Positions 1 through 5,216 of a DNA stretch of 5,697 nt are shown here, piece by piece (position 1 is the stretch's first letter; each line of letters opens with the position of its first letter). The notes under the pieces are model-generated. The model was not told the DNA's origin, did no database searches, and was given only the letters and a program-made list of their open reading frames with translations. The stretch is from contig CAMLOB010000294.1 in assembly GCA_946481475.1 (NCBI GenBank), forward strand, positions 1 through 5,697. The letters run 5' to 3'. The stretch is from an uncultured Chlorobiota bacterium. GTDB lineage: Bacteria; Bacteroidota; Kapaibacteriia; OLB7. The position numbers were made by a program, and so were the translations under genes.

Positions 1-325
1 ACGTGTTGAACTGAATCCCCGCCCCTATCGTACCGATCCCCTCGAAACGCCGCGCTCCGGCAAGCGAGCCGCTGTTGATGTCCAGAAGATGTTTGAAAAC
101 GGTGATCGATACCGGTGTCGTGCTGTCGATTGTGCTCAGCAACGCAGGATTATAGAAAATACCGTTTGCATCCTCGGAGACCGTAACGGCGGCACCGGCC
201 ATCGCCGAAAATCGGGCCGAGGCGTCGTTGCGAAGGAAATCGTAGACAAAGGGGCGGCTCTGCCCCAGACCGTCGGAAACAACGGCGAGGAAGACAAGAG
301 CGGAAATGATGGAAAGAGACTTCAT
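1..325 (-). CDS. PorQ/PorV-like outer-membrane beta-barrel protein, N-terminal part (cut by window edge)
   Basis: The frame is open from an ATG at 325 to the left edge, giving 108 residues with no stop. Residues 1-21 look like a Sec signal peptide: Lys2, a hydrophobic stretch (residues 4-16), then a Gly-Leu-Gly cleavage region. The mature start has the family pattern: FLRNDASAR and a small-residue AMAGAAVTV stretch, then DANGIFYNPALL (52-63), then LLDINSG (80-86) and GTIGAGIQF (98-106). The NPALL and DIN-G motifs resemble PorQ more than PorV, from memory of those families. PorV and PorQ are FadL-like barrels of Bacteroidota and relatives, and PorV shuttles type IX secretion cargo. A role in secretion here is inference; many paralogues have no known function. 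No Shine-Dalgarno is visible upstream. The gene lies 156 bases after the DUF420 gene, with palindromes between, so it may be a separate transcription unit. Confidence 0.8.
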   Translation of the reverse strand, partial: MKSLSIISALVFLAVVSDGLGQSRPFVYDFLRNDASARFSAMAGAAVTVSEDANGIFYNPALLSTIDSTTPVSITVFKHLLDINSGSLAGARRFEGIGTIGAGIQFNT

Positions 326-347
326 TGCAATTCTGAATTCATAGACC

Positions 348-362
348 TGTTCGAATCGAACA
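348..362. promoter_or_regulatory. 15-base palindrome upstream of the PorQ-like gene (possible operator)
   Basis: TGTTCGAATCGAACA is a perfect dyad with 7-base arms around a single central base. It ends 22 bases before the ATG at 325. Position and symmetry suit a repressor or activator site, but no regulator is known and no convincing -35/-10 pair was found beside it. Chance occurrence is possible. Confidence 0.3.
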
Positions 363-406
363 TCGGAGCGAATCGGCCGGACAACCTTGCCGACACACTC
401 TACCCG

Positions 407-419
407 CCGGAACTTCCGG
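407..419. repeat. 13-base palindrome in the DUF420-PorQ gap
   Basis: CCGGAACTTCCGG is a perfect dyad with 6-base arms and one central base, about 82 bases upstream of the PorQ-like ATG. It could be a protein-binding site or a weak hairpin. It has no U-rich tail on either strand, so it is not a typical terminator. Confidence 0.2.
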
Positions 420-455
420 GAAGGGAATAAGGGGTAAATCACGGTTTCCTGCAAG

Positions 456-481
456 GGATTTTTCCGTCCCCCGGAAAATCC
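456..481 (-). terminator. Hairpin directly after the DUF420 stop codon, possible end of the cta operon
   Basis: Arms at 473-481 and 456-465 (GGATTTTCC and GGAAAAATCC on the minus strand) can form a 9-pair stem with one bulged base and a 7-base C/G loop. The stem begins at the base after the TAA stop (482-484). No U-tract follows on the minus strand, so it does not fit a classical intrinsic terminator. It may instead stabilise the mRNA 3' end or act with Rho. Confidence 0.35.
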
Positions 482-940
482 TTATCCCCCGGTCAACACA
501 GGGGCAGGAAACCATTCATAGAGCATGAGATAGACGAGAACACCGGTCACAGAGACGTAGAGCCAGATCGGATACGTCCACCGGGCGATTTTCTTGTGCC
601 GGTCGAACTTCCGGGACAGCCCCCGGTTCAATGTAATAATGGCCAGAACGGGAACAACCGCCGCCAGAGCGATGTGGGAAAAGAGAATGAAACGATAGAG
701 TCCGATGATAACGGCTCCCTCTCCACCGAACGGCGTCGTGACGCCCCCGCGTAGCGCATGATAGGTGATGTAGGAGACCAGGAAGAGAACGGAAACGGAA
801 AACGCTCCGAGCATCACGTTCCGGTGTGCCTTCCACTTCCCCTGGCGAATCATCAGGAAACCGATCACCAGCAACACCGTGGCGATTCTGTTGAGTATAG
901 CGTTCAAGCGGGGGAGGGCCATGACGTCAAAAGATTCCAT
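482..940 (-). CDS. DUF420 family membrane protein, CtaM/YozB-like oxidase maturation factor
   Basis: A 152-residue integral membrane protein with about four hydrophobic helices (roughly 12-31, 41-60, 78-104 and 120-141). Histidines sit at or near helix ends: His39 (KAHRNVM), His61 (TYHALRG), His89 (FSHIAL) and His115 (RHKKIARWT). This length and His pattern match DUF420. The Bacillus/Staphylococcus member CtaM (YozB) is required for functional heme-A oxidases, probably by acting on heme or copper assembly; its exact chemistry is not established. It follows the SCO gene by 33 bases, which supports an assembly role in the inner membrane. ATG at 940 is chosen because it keeps the N-terminus before helix 1; only a weak ACGGA precedes it. 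An internal ATG at codon 7 is a possible alternative. Confidence 0.85.
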   Translation of the reverse strand: MESFDVMALPRLNAILNRIATVLLVIGFLMIRQGKWKAHRNVMLGAFSVSVLFLVSYITYHALRGGVTTPFGGEGAVIIGLYRFILFSHIALAAVVPVLAIITLNRGLSRKFDRHKKIARWTYPIWLYVSVTGVLVYLMLYEWFPAPVLTGG

Positions 941-973
941 GCAGTCCGTTCGGTTGATTATGCATACCCGTGT

Positions 974-1645
974 TCACTTGTTCTCTCCCTCCTGCAAACG
1001 TTCCAGAAGACCGAGCAACTCCCGCCGCTCCTCCGGATTTCGTCCGTCGAATATCCCTCGGACTTCTCCCTCCCCATCGACCACAAAAAACTTTGAGGAG
1101 TGAATGATCGGTTCATCCGGATCGGTCCCCTCGGCAATTGCTACATGAAAAGCATCCCGTGCCAGAGCCTGCACAACGGAATCCCCGGCATGCAGAAAAA
1201 GCCAGCGATCAGGATCGGCGTTGTGCTCCGCCGCATATTCGGTCAGGCGCTCGGGCGTGTCGTACTCGGGATCGACCGTAAAGGAGACAAGTTTGACCGG
1301 ACTCTCCGGCTCCAGTTCCGCTTGCAGATCGGCAAGGGATTCGGTCATCACCGGGCAAATACCCCGGCAACGGGTGAAAACGAAATCGGCAACCCAGGGT
1401 GTCCCTCGCAGCTCCCCGAGCTTCAGTTCCTTTCCGCTCTGTTCGGTGAACGTCGCTTCGGCCGGAACCGTACCGAAGGATTCCAGTTCGAGCCCTGCAC
1501 GATCTGCAGAAGACCGGTCGGCGAGAAGAAAATAGCCGACAATCACCACACCCAGCATCAACACTCCCCCTGTAATCAGCAGGAAGGTTCCCTTATTCTT
1601 CTCATCCTGTCCGCTGGTATTTGTCATGGAATCAGGCATCGGCAA
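974..1645 (-). CDS. SCO1/SenC/PrrC family copper chaperone for cytochrome c oxidase
   Basis: SCO proteins bind copper and/or reduce the CuA-site cysteines of oxidase subunit II on the outer face of the cytoplasmic membrane. Numbering from a TTG at 1645, the protein has 223 residues: a polar N-terminus, a membrane anchor at about 20-42, and a thioredoxin-fold domain from about 60. The copper ligands are intact: Cys93 and Cys97 in TRCRGICPVM and His182 in IIHSSKFFVVD. SFTVDPEYDTPERL (121-134) is also typical. Length fits the family. It lies 61 bases after ctaB and 33 before the DUF420 gene, within the oxidase-assembly block. The start is unsettled: TTG 1645, ATG 1639 and ATG 1627 are all in frame, and none has a well-placed Shine-Dalgarno. 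An AAGGAG at 1685-1690 lies further upstream. Confidence 0.93.
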   Translation of the reverse strand: MPMPDSMTNTSGQDEKNKGTFLLITGGVLMLGVVIVGYFLLADRSSADRAGLELESFGTVPAEATFTEQSGKELKLGELRGTPWVADFVFTRCRGICPVMTESLADLQAELEPESPVKLVSFTVDPEYDTPERLTEYAAEHNADPDRWLFLHAGDSVVQALARDAFHVAIAEGTDPDEPIIHSSKFFVVDGEGEVRGIFDGRNPEERRELLGLLERLQEGENK

Positions 1646-1684
1646 TTGCGATGATTGGTTGTCCTGTCGAATGTTTACTTCAGG

Positions 1685-1690
1685 CTCCTT
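1685..1690 (-). promoter_or_regulatory. Orphan Shine-Dalgarno-like AAGGAG upstream of the SCO gene
   Basis: The minus strand carries AAGGAG in the ctaB-SCO gap, 39 bases before TTG 1645. No ATG, GTG or TTG of the SCO frame falls at normal spacing, but an in-frame ATT lies 12 bases downstream (1670-1672). The site may serve an unusual start or be incidental. Confidence 0.3.
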
Positions 1691-1706
1691 TTCTCTGTTC
1701 GTTCCC

Positions 1707-2639
1707 TCAGAAGGTCGGTCCGTCTATCGCCATCGCCAGCAGAAGGACGGGTAGATAGAGAAGCGAGAAATGGAACACAGCTTTGGCGGCCCGATTCTCA
1801 CGGGAAACGGCAAAGCGAAAACTGAGCCAGAGAAAGAGTATCCCGAGAGCGGCGGCCCCGAAGAAATAGACCGGCCCGGAGATGCCGACCAGTGTCGGTA
1901 TCAGGCTGACCGGAAGAAGAGCGGCAACGTAGAGGAGGATCTGACGGCTCGTGGCGTCTCCTTGCGGATCGACCATCGGAAGCATTCGGTAACCGGCCCG
2001 CGCATAGTCCTTGCGATACATCCAGGCCAGGGCAAGGAAATGAGGCATCTGCCAGAAGAAAAGCAGAGCAAAAAGGGCCAGAGCTCCGATCTCCAGTCCC
2101 CCGGTAGCGGCAGCCCAACCGATCATCGGAGGGAGAGCTCCTGGAATTGCACCGACGATTGTGTTGAGCGTTGTGCGGCGCTTCAGCGGGGTGTACAGGA
2201 ATACATAGCTGATAAAGGTGGCGGCGGCAAGCAGAGAGGCCAGAAGATTTGCGGCAATCGCCAGCCAGACAAGACCGATAACCGTCAGCAGAACTCCCAG
2301 AACCAGAGCTTCACGCGTCGAGACGCGACCGGCCGGCAGCGGACGTCCGGCAGTCCGCTTCATCATCCCGTCCTCCCGTACCTCGATCATCATGTTCAGC
2401 GCGGCACATCCCCCTCCGACAAGGAAGGTGCCGGCAAGCGTGGAAAGCAGAGGAAGAAGAGCCGGATTGCCCCGTGCCCCGAGATAGTACCCGGCCAGGG
2501 TCGTCATCACCGAAAGCAATGTCAGACGGGGTTTCGTCAATTCGACGTAATCGAACAGGCGTGAAGTCGAGCCGACGTTCACCTCCGCCCCTTCAGTCGG
2601 TGGATTGAGCAGTCCCTCGGTAGTTTCTCCCCCTCTCAT
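1707..2639 (-). CDS. ctaB: Protoheme IX farnesyltransferase (heme O synthase)
   Basis: This UbiA-type prenyltransferase transfers a farnesyl group from farnesyl diphosphate to heme B, giving heme O, the substrate of CtaA. Its 310 residues hold about nine hydrophobic helices. The first diphosphate/Mg site reads LNMMIEVREDGMMKRT, with Asn82, Glu86 and Asp90, followed by GRPLPAGR (98-105). The central family signature is YTPLKRRTTLNT then GAIPGALPPMIGW (163-175). WQMPHFLALAW and RKDYARAGYRMLP (209-221) supply the second conserved acidic loop. About 30 extra polar residues precede the usual TKPR start, but ATG 2639 is supported by a strong AGGAGG. The start overlaps the ctaA stop as ATGA, so translation of the two enzymes is probably coupled. 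CyoE is the equivalent name in bo3 operons; the neighbouring ctaA favours ctaB. Confidence 0.97.
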   Translation of the reverse strand: MRGGETTEGLLNPPTEGAEVNVGSTSRLFDYVELTKPRLTLLSVMTTLAGYYLGARGNPALLPLLSTLAGTFLVGGGCAALNMMIEVREDGMMKRTAGRPLPAGRVSTREALVLGVLLTVIGLVWLAIAANLLASLLAAATFISYVFLYTPLKRRTTLNTIVGAIPGALPPMIGWAAATGGLEIGALALFALLFFWQMPHFLALAWMYRKDYARAGYRMLPMVDPQGDATSRQILLYVAALLPVSLIPTLVGISGPVYFFGAAALGILFLWLSFRFAVSRENRAAKAVFHFSLLYLPVLLLAMAIDGPTF

Positions 2640-3748
2640 GCGGCGGCCTCCTCAGGACGGATTCCCGTTCCGGACGGCATCTCTCTCACAGACCGATTTT
2701 CTTCCCTCTCCCCCTGCAAGGCAAAAAGTCGTCGTGACTGCGCGGCAAGCGTTACGGCCACCCCGAGCACCATCGCTCCGGTCATCACGTGGAACGTGGT
2801 CACCGAGGGTTGCTTTTCCGTGTAAATCGTCAGGATACCGAGTGTGATCTGCAACGCCAGCAATCCCATCAGCAGCAGTGCGGGCCGGTAGAGCACACGC
2901 ACCTTCCTGTAGTGGCGAAAGATCCGCACGGCGGTCCAGCAGGCCATAATCGTCACCACCACCGCCCAGAATCTATGGGCCAGGTGGGCCACCATGTGCT
3001 CGCGGGTCACTTCGCTCAGCATCAGTTTGTTCAGAATGCCGTTCTGCCGCAGTTCCTGATTGGCAAAGGTGAGACTTGCATCGCTGAGCGGAAGGGACCA
3101 GCCGCCGAACATGGTCGGGAAATCGGGGATCACCAGCCCGGCTTCGATGTGCCGCATATAAGCCCCCAGAACAAGCTGGATCATCACCGCGCCGACGGTC
3201 CACATCGCCAGCGTGCGCAGGGGAACCGACCGGCGATCTTCAAGTTTTTCCTTCTTCGGCAATTCGATCCAGCGGGGAGAAAGAGCCAGAGCCAGAACAA
3301 GAGACATACAGAAATAGGTCTGGCCAAGCGTTCCGTGGAACGTCGAGGTCCAGGCCGGCAACCCGAGAAGGACGGTAACGCCGCCGAAAACACCCTGTAC
3401 GATCACAGCTATGGAAGTCCAGACAGCCAGATGTTTTACCCATCTGCGCTTGTCAACCCGCCAGATCCAGTATGTCAGACCGAAGGTCAGCAGACCGGCG
3501 ATCGAGGCGATCATCCGGTGCGAATGCTCCCAGAAGATCCCCCCCACCATCCTGTCGAGCGGAAAGGAAAACATGAAGTGTCCGTACGTGTTCGGCCAGT
3601 CAGGAACGGCCAGACCGGAGTTGGTACTCTTGACCATGCCGCCGACAAAAATCAGAAGGAGAATGAAGATCACAGTCAACCACGCAAAACGGTGGAGAGC
3701 AGGGCCGTGATAGTCCTCGGAGGTTCGATGCGATGCCGTCGTAGTCAT
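2636..3748 (-). CDS. ctaA: Heme A synthase, COX15/CtaA family
   Basis: CtaA oxidises the C8 methyl of heme O to the formyl of heme A in the cytoplasmic membrane. The 370 residues form two homologous four-helix bundles, with helices near 19-38, 77-96, 104-130, 136-157, 178-197, 255-276, 287-308 and 318-336. The four heme-ligand histidines are in the expected places: His77 in EHSHRM, His138 in TFHGTLGQ, His258 in HLAHRFWA and His320 in TTFHVMTGA. Glu74 matches the conserved acidic residue before the first ligand. The loops SGLAVPDWPNTYG and AGLVIPDFPTMFGG repeat the family's G-L-x-x-P-D-x-P motif but lack the cysteine pair of Bacillus-type enzymes. The loop between helices 5 and 6 is long (about 197-252). 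ATG 3748 gives a normal cytoplasmic N-tail, though no Shine-Dalgarno is seen. Its stop overlaps the ctaB start. Confidence 0.96.
   Translation of the reverse strand: MTTTASHRTSEDYHGPALHRFAWLTVIFILLLIFVGGMVKSTNSGLAVPDWPNTYGHFMFSFPLDRMVGGIFWEHSHRMIASIAGLLTFGLTYWIWRVDKRRWVKHLAVWTSIAVIVQGVFGGVTVLLGLPAWTSTFHGTLGQTYFCMSLVLALALSPRWIELPKKEKLEDRRSVPLRTLAMWTVGAVMIQLVLGAYMRHIEAGLVIPDFPTMFGGWSLPLSDASLTFANQELRQNGILNKLMLSEVTREHMVAHLAHRFWAVVVTIMACWTAVRIFRHYRKVRVLYRPALLLMGLLALQITLGILTIYTEKQPSVTTFHVMTGAMVLGVAVTLAAQSRRLFALQGEREENRSVREMPSGTGIRPEEAAA
2647..2652 (-). promoter_or_regulatory. Ribosome binding site of ctaB
   Basis: AGGAGG on the minus strand, 7 bases before the ctaB ATG (2637-2639) and lying inside the last codons of ctaA. 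It fixes the ctaB start and indicates translational coupling across the ATGA overlap. It is the only strong, well-spaced Shine-Dalgarno I found in the window. Confidence 0.8.
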
Positions 3749-3794
3749 ACGGTTCAGGTAGGCTTCAGACTTCTTTTACGATGGATCGAATATA

Positions 3795-3824
3795 CGGAGC
3801 CTCGACGCCTCTGCGGAGGCTCCG
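3795..3824 (-). terminator. GC-rich hairpin between egtB and ctaA
   Basis: CGGAGCCTC (3795-3803) and GAGGCTCCG (3816-3824) are perfect 9-base complementary arms around a 12-base loop. A competing shorter stem (GCCTC 3807-3811 with GAGGC 3816-3820) is also possible. It begins 29 bases after the egtB stop and ends 46 bases before the ctaA start. On the minus strand it is followed by TATATTCG, only partly U-rich. It most likely ends or attenuates transcription from egtB, but could instead be a structured ctaA leader. Confidence 0.45.
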
Positions 3825-3853
3825 AGCGTGTAAATGTGTAGTGAATCTTCGAC

Positions 3854-5185
3854 TTATGTATCAGAGGCGACCCGGAAACCGCTGAAGATCTGACGCCGGA
3901 TCGGGTAATCCCAGTTCCTGAACGTGTTGCGAATCGCTCCGGGACGGGTTCCCCAGCTTCCTCCACGCAAGACCGTATAGTCCGGACCGAAAAAGATCTT
4001 GGAGTACTCGTCGTACGGGAAGGCTTCGAAACCGGGATAGGACGTGAAGTCGCTCGAGACCCACTCCCAGACGTCACCGATCATCTGGTGACATCCCGCG
4101 GGACTGGCTCCCGCCGGATAGGCTCCGATTTCCGCCGACATCAGTCCAAGCATGTCAAGGTTGGCTTTTGTTTCATCCCACGGATCATCCCCCCACGGAT
4201 AGAGGAGCGATTTCTCACGTTCGGCATCCCATGCTGCGGCCCGCTCCCACTCGGCCTCGGTCGGCAGACGGAAACCGGTCAGACGACAGTAGGCGTCGGC
4301 CTCGTGACGGCAAACGTGGATCACCGGGCGACGTGGATTGACCGGTTCGATGATATGCATCGACCGGGTCATCCAGACCCCGTCATGGTTCCGGAACCAG
4401 TATTTCGGAGCTTCTATTCCCTGTTCCGTGATAAATGCCCACCCCTCATCCGACCACAACGCGCGGTTGCGATATCCCCCGGCCTCGACAAATTCCAGGA
4501 ACTCTCCGTTGGAGACCGGAGCAATCCCGATCCGGTAGGCCGCAAGACTTACGCGATGACGTCGCCGCTCGTTGTCGTAGACTCCCACCGTCCGGTCGGT
4601 CCCCATCATGAAGTCTCCGGCGGGAATGTCCACCATTCCCTTTACGTCCGGATTTCCGGACGGAAGAGAACGCTGGGGCAGGACCGGCACATACGGTTCT
4701 CCCTTCTTCAGTTGCAGTGTCTGGAGAATCGTCTCGTTGTGCTGATACTCGTGCTGCAGAAGCATGTCGTAGACAAAGCCGTCGCGGAGCAACGGCGAGG
4801 TTTCGGTTGCGAAGTCGATCCCGCGAAGGCGTTCGAGAACGACGCGACGAATCCCGGCAAGATAGGAAGCCAACTCCTCACGATTCGGCAAGGGAAGCTG
4901 GTCGCGAACCGACCGGGGATTTTTCACCGCGTCGTACATCTCGTCAAGCTCCGGGAAGACTTCGTCGGAACCGGGAAGGGAACGGACTCCCCAGAGCTCC
5001 TCGAAGTTCCCGATGTGACCGACATCCCAGGCGATAGGACTCATCAGCGGGTCGTGCTGACGATAGAGATCTTCCTGCGAAAGGGGGGCAATCAGATCAA
5101 GTGTCCGCCGGCGCCCCTCGGCGAACTCCCGTTCGATACGCTCCTGCAGAGCGCTCCGTTCAGTTGCTTCACGTGCTGTTGACAT
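3854..5185 (-). CDS. egtB: Ergothioneine biosynthesis sulfoxide synthase EgtB
   Basis: EgtB is an iron(II) enzyme that uses O2 to join the sulfur of gamma-glutamylcysteine (or cysteine) to the imidazole of hercynine (trimethylhistidine), making a sulfoxide on the way to the antioxidant ergothioneine. The 443 residues, a normal length, comprise a DinB-like four-helix domain (about 15-165) and a formylglycine-generating-enzyme-like domain (about 183-441). The iron ligands are His57 (DVGHIGN) and His145/His149 (HEYQHNE). The C-terminal signature RNWDYPIRRQIFSGFR (423-438) is intact, with Tyr391 and Tyr394 in the active-site loop. Arg91, Arg94, Asp426 and Arg430 match residues that bind gamma-glutamylcysteine in mycobacterial EgtB, from memory of that structure. 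ATG 5185 has no adjacent Shine-Dalgarno. EgtD, needed to make hercynine, is not in the window. A selenoneine synthase paralogue is a less likely alternative. Confidence 0.95.
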   Translation of the reverse strand: MSTAREATERSALQERIEREFAEGRRRTLDLIAPLSQEDLYRQHDPLMSPIAWDVGHIGNFEELWGVRSLPGSDEVFPELDEMYDAVKNPRSVRDQLPLPNREELASYLAGIRRVVLERLRGIDFATETSPLLRDGFVYDMLLQHEYQHNETILQTLQLKKGEPYVPVLPQRSLPSGNPDVKGMVDIPAGDFMMGTDRTVGVYDNERRRHRVSLAAYRIGIAPVSNGEFLEFVEAGGYRNRALWSDEGWAFITEQGIEAPKYWFRNHDGVWMTRSMHIIEPVNPRRPVIHVCRHEADAYCRLTGFRLPTEAEWERAAAWDAEREKSLLYPWGDDPWDETKANLDMLGLMSAEIGAYPAGASPAGCHQMIGDVWEWVSSDFTSYPGFEAFPYDEYSKIFFGPDYTVLRGGSWGTRPGAIRNTFRNWDYPIRRQIFSGFRVASDT

Positions 5186-5186
5186 G

Positions 5187-5216
5187 GAGGGAAAATACGA
5201 AAGTCCCTTCTCCCTC
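5187..5216 (-). promoter_or_regulatory. Hairpin filling the gap before egtB
   Basis: On the minus strand GAGGGAGAA (5216-5208) can pair with TTTTCCCTC (5195-5187): nine pairs, one of them G-U, around a 12-base loop. It occupies almost the whole 31-base space between the upstream stop and the egtB ATG at 5185. The purine-rich arm is the only Shine-Dalgarno-like sequence there, and it sits about 20 bases from the ATG. It may modulate egtB translation or act as a weak terminator; this is inference. Confidence 0.3.

Noticed and set aside
326..341. Six-codon minus-strand mini-frame whose TGA overlaps the PorQ-like ATG
   Set aside because: ATG at 341 leads to a stop overlapping the real start, but it has no Shine-Dalgarno and such short frames arise often by chance.
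89..430. Plus-strand open frame (113 codons) at the left edge
   Set aside because: The minus strand here encodes a signal peptide and PorQ/PorV motifs, which explains the region better. The plus-strand product is a charged mix with no motif.
326..481. Sigma-70-like or Bacteroidota-type promoter for the PorQ-like gene
   Set aside because: TTGCAG and TTGTCC hexamers are present on the minus strand, but no good -10 element stands at proper spacing and no TAnnTTTG motif was found.
410..616. 12-base direct repeat GAACTTCCGGGA at 410-421 and 605-616
   Set aside because: One copy is inside the DUF420 coding region, and about one such match is expected by chance in a window of this size.
1100..1654. 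Plus-strand open frame (184 codons) opposite the SCO gene
   Set aside because: Antisense to a gene with intact copper ligands; the product has no domain features.
1770..2564. Plus-strand open frame (264 codons) opposite ctaB
   Set aside because: Antisense to ctaB, with a low-complexity polar product and no plausible ribosome binding context.
2789..3841. Long plus-strand open frame (350 codons) opposite ctaA
   Set aside because: It lies antisense to a clear ctaA, and its product is rich in His, Gln, Arg and Pro with no motif or hydrophobic pattern. It is a by-product of codon bias in the real gene.
3749..3853. TATATTCG after the hairpin as a Bacteroidota-type -7 promoter element for ctaA
   Set aside because: It differs from TAnnTTTG by one base, and no TTTG-like -33 element lies upstream, where the hairpin stem is instead.
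4088..5182. Long plus-strand open frame (364 codons) opposite egtB
   Set aside because: It mirrors the egtB reading frame, shows no recognisable domain, and egtB is fully supported by catalytic residues.
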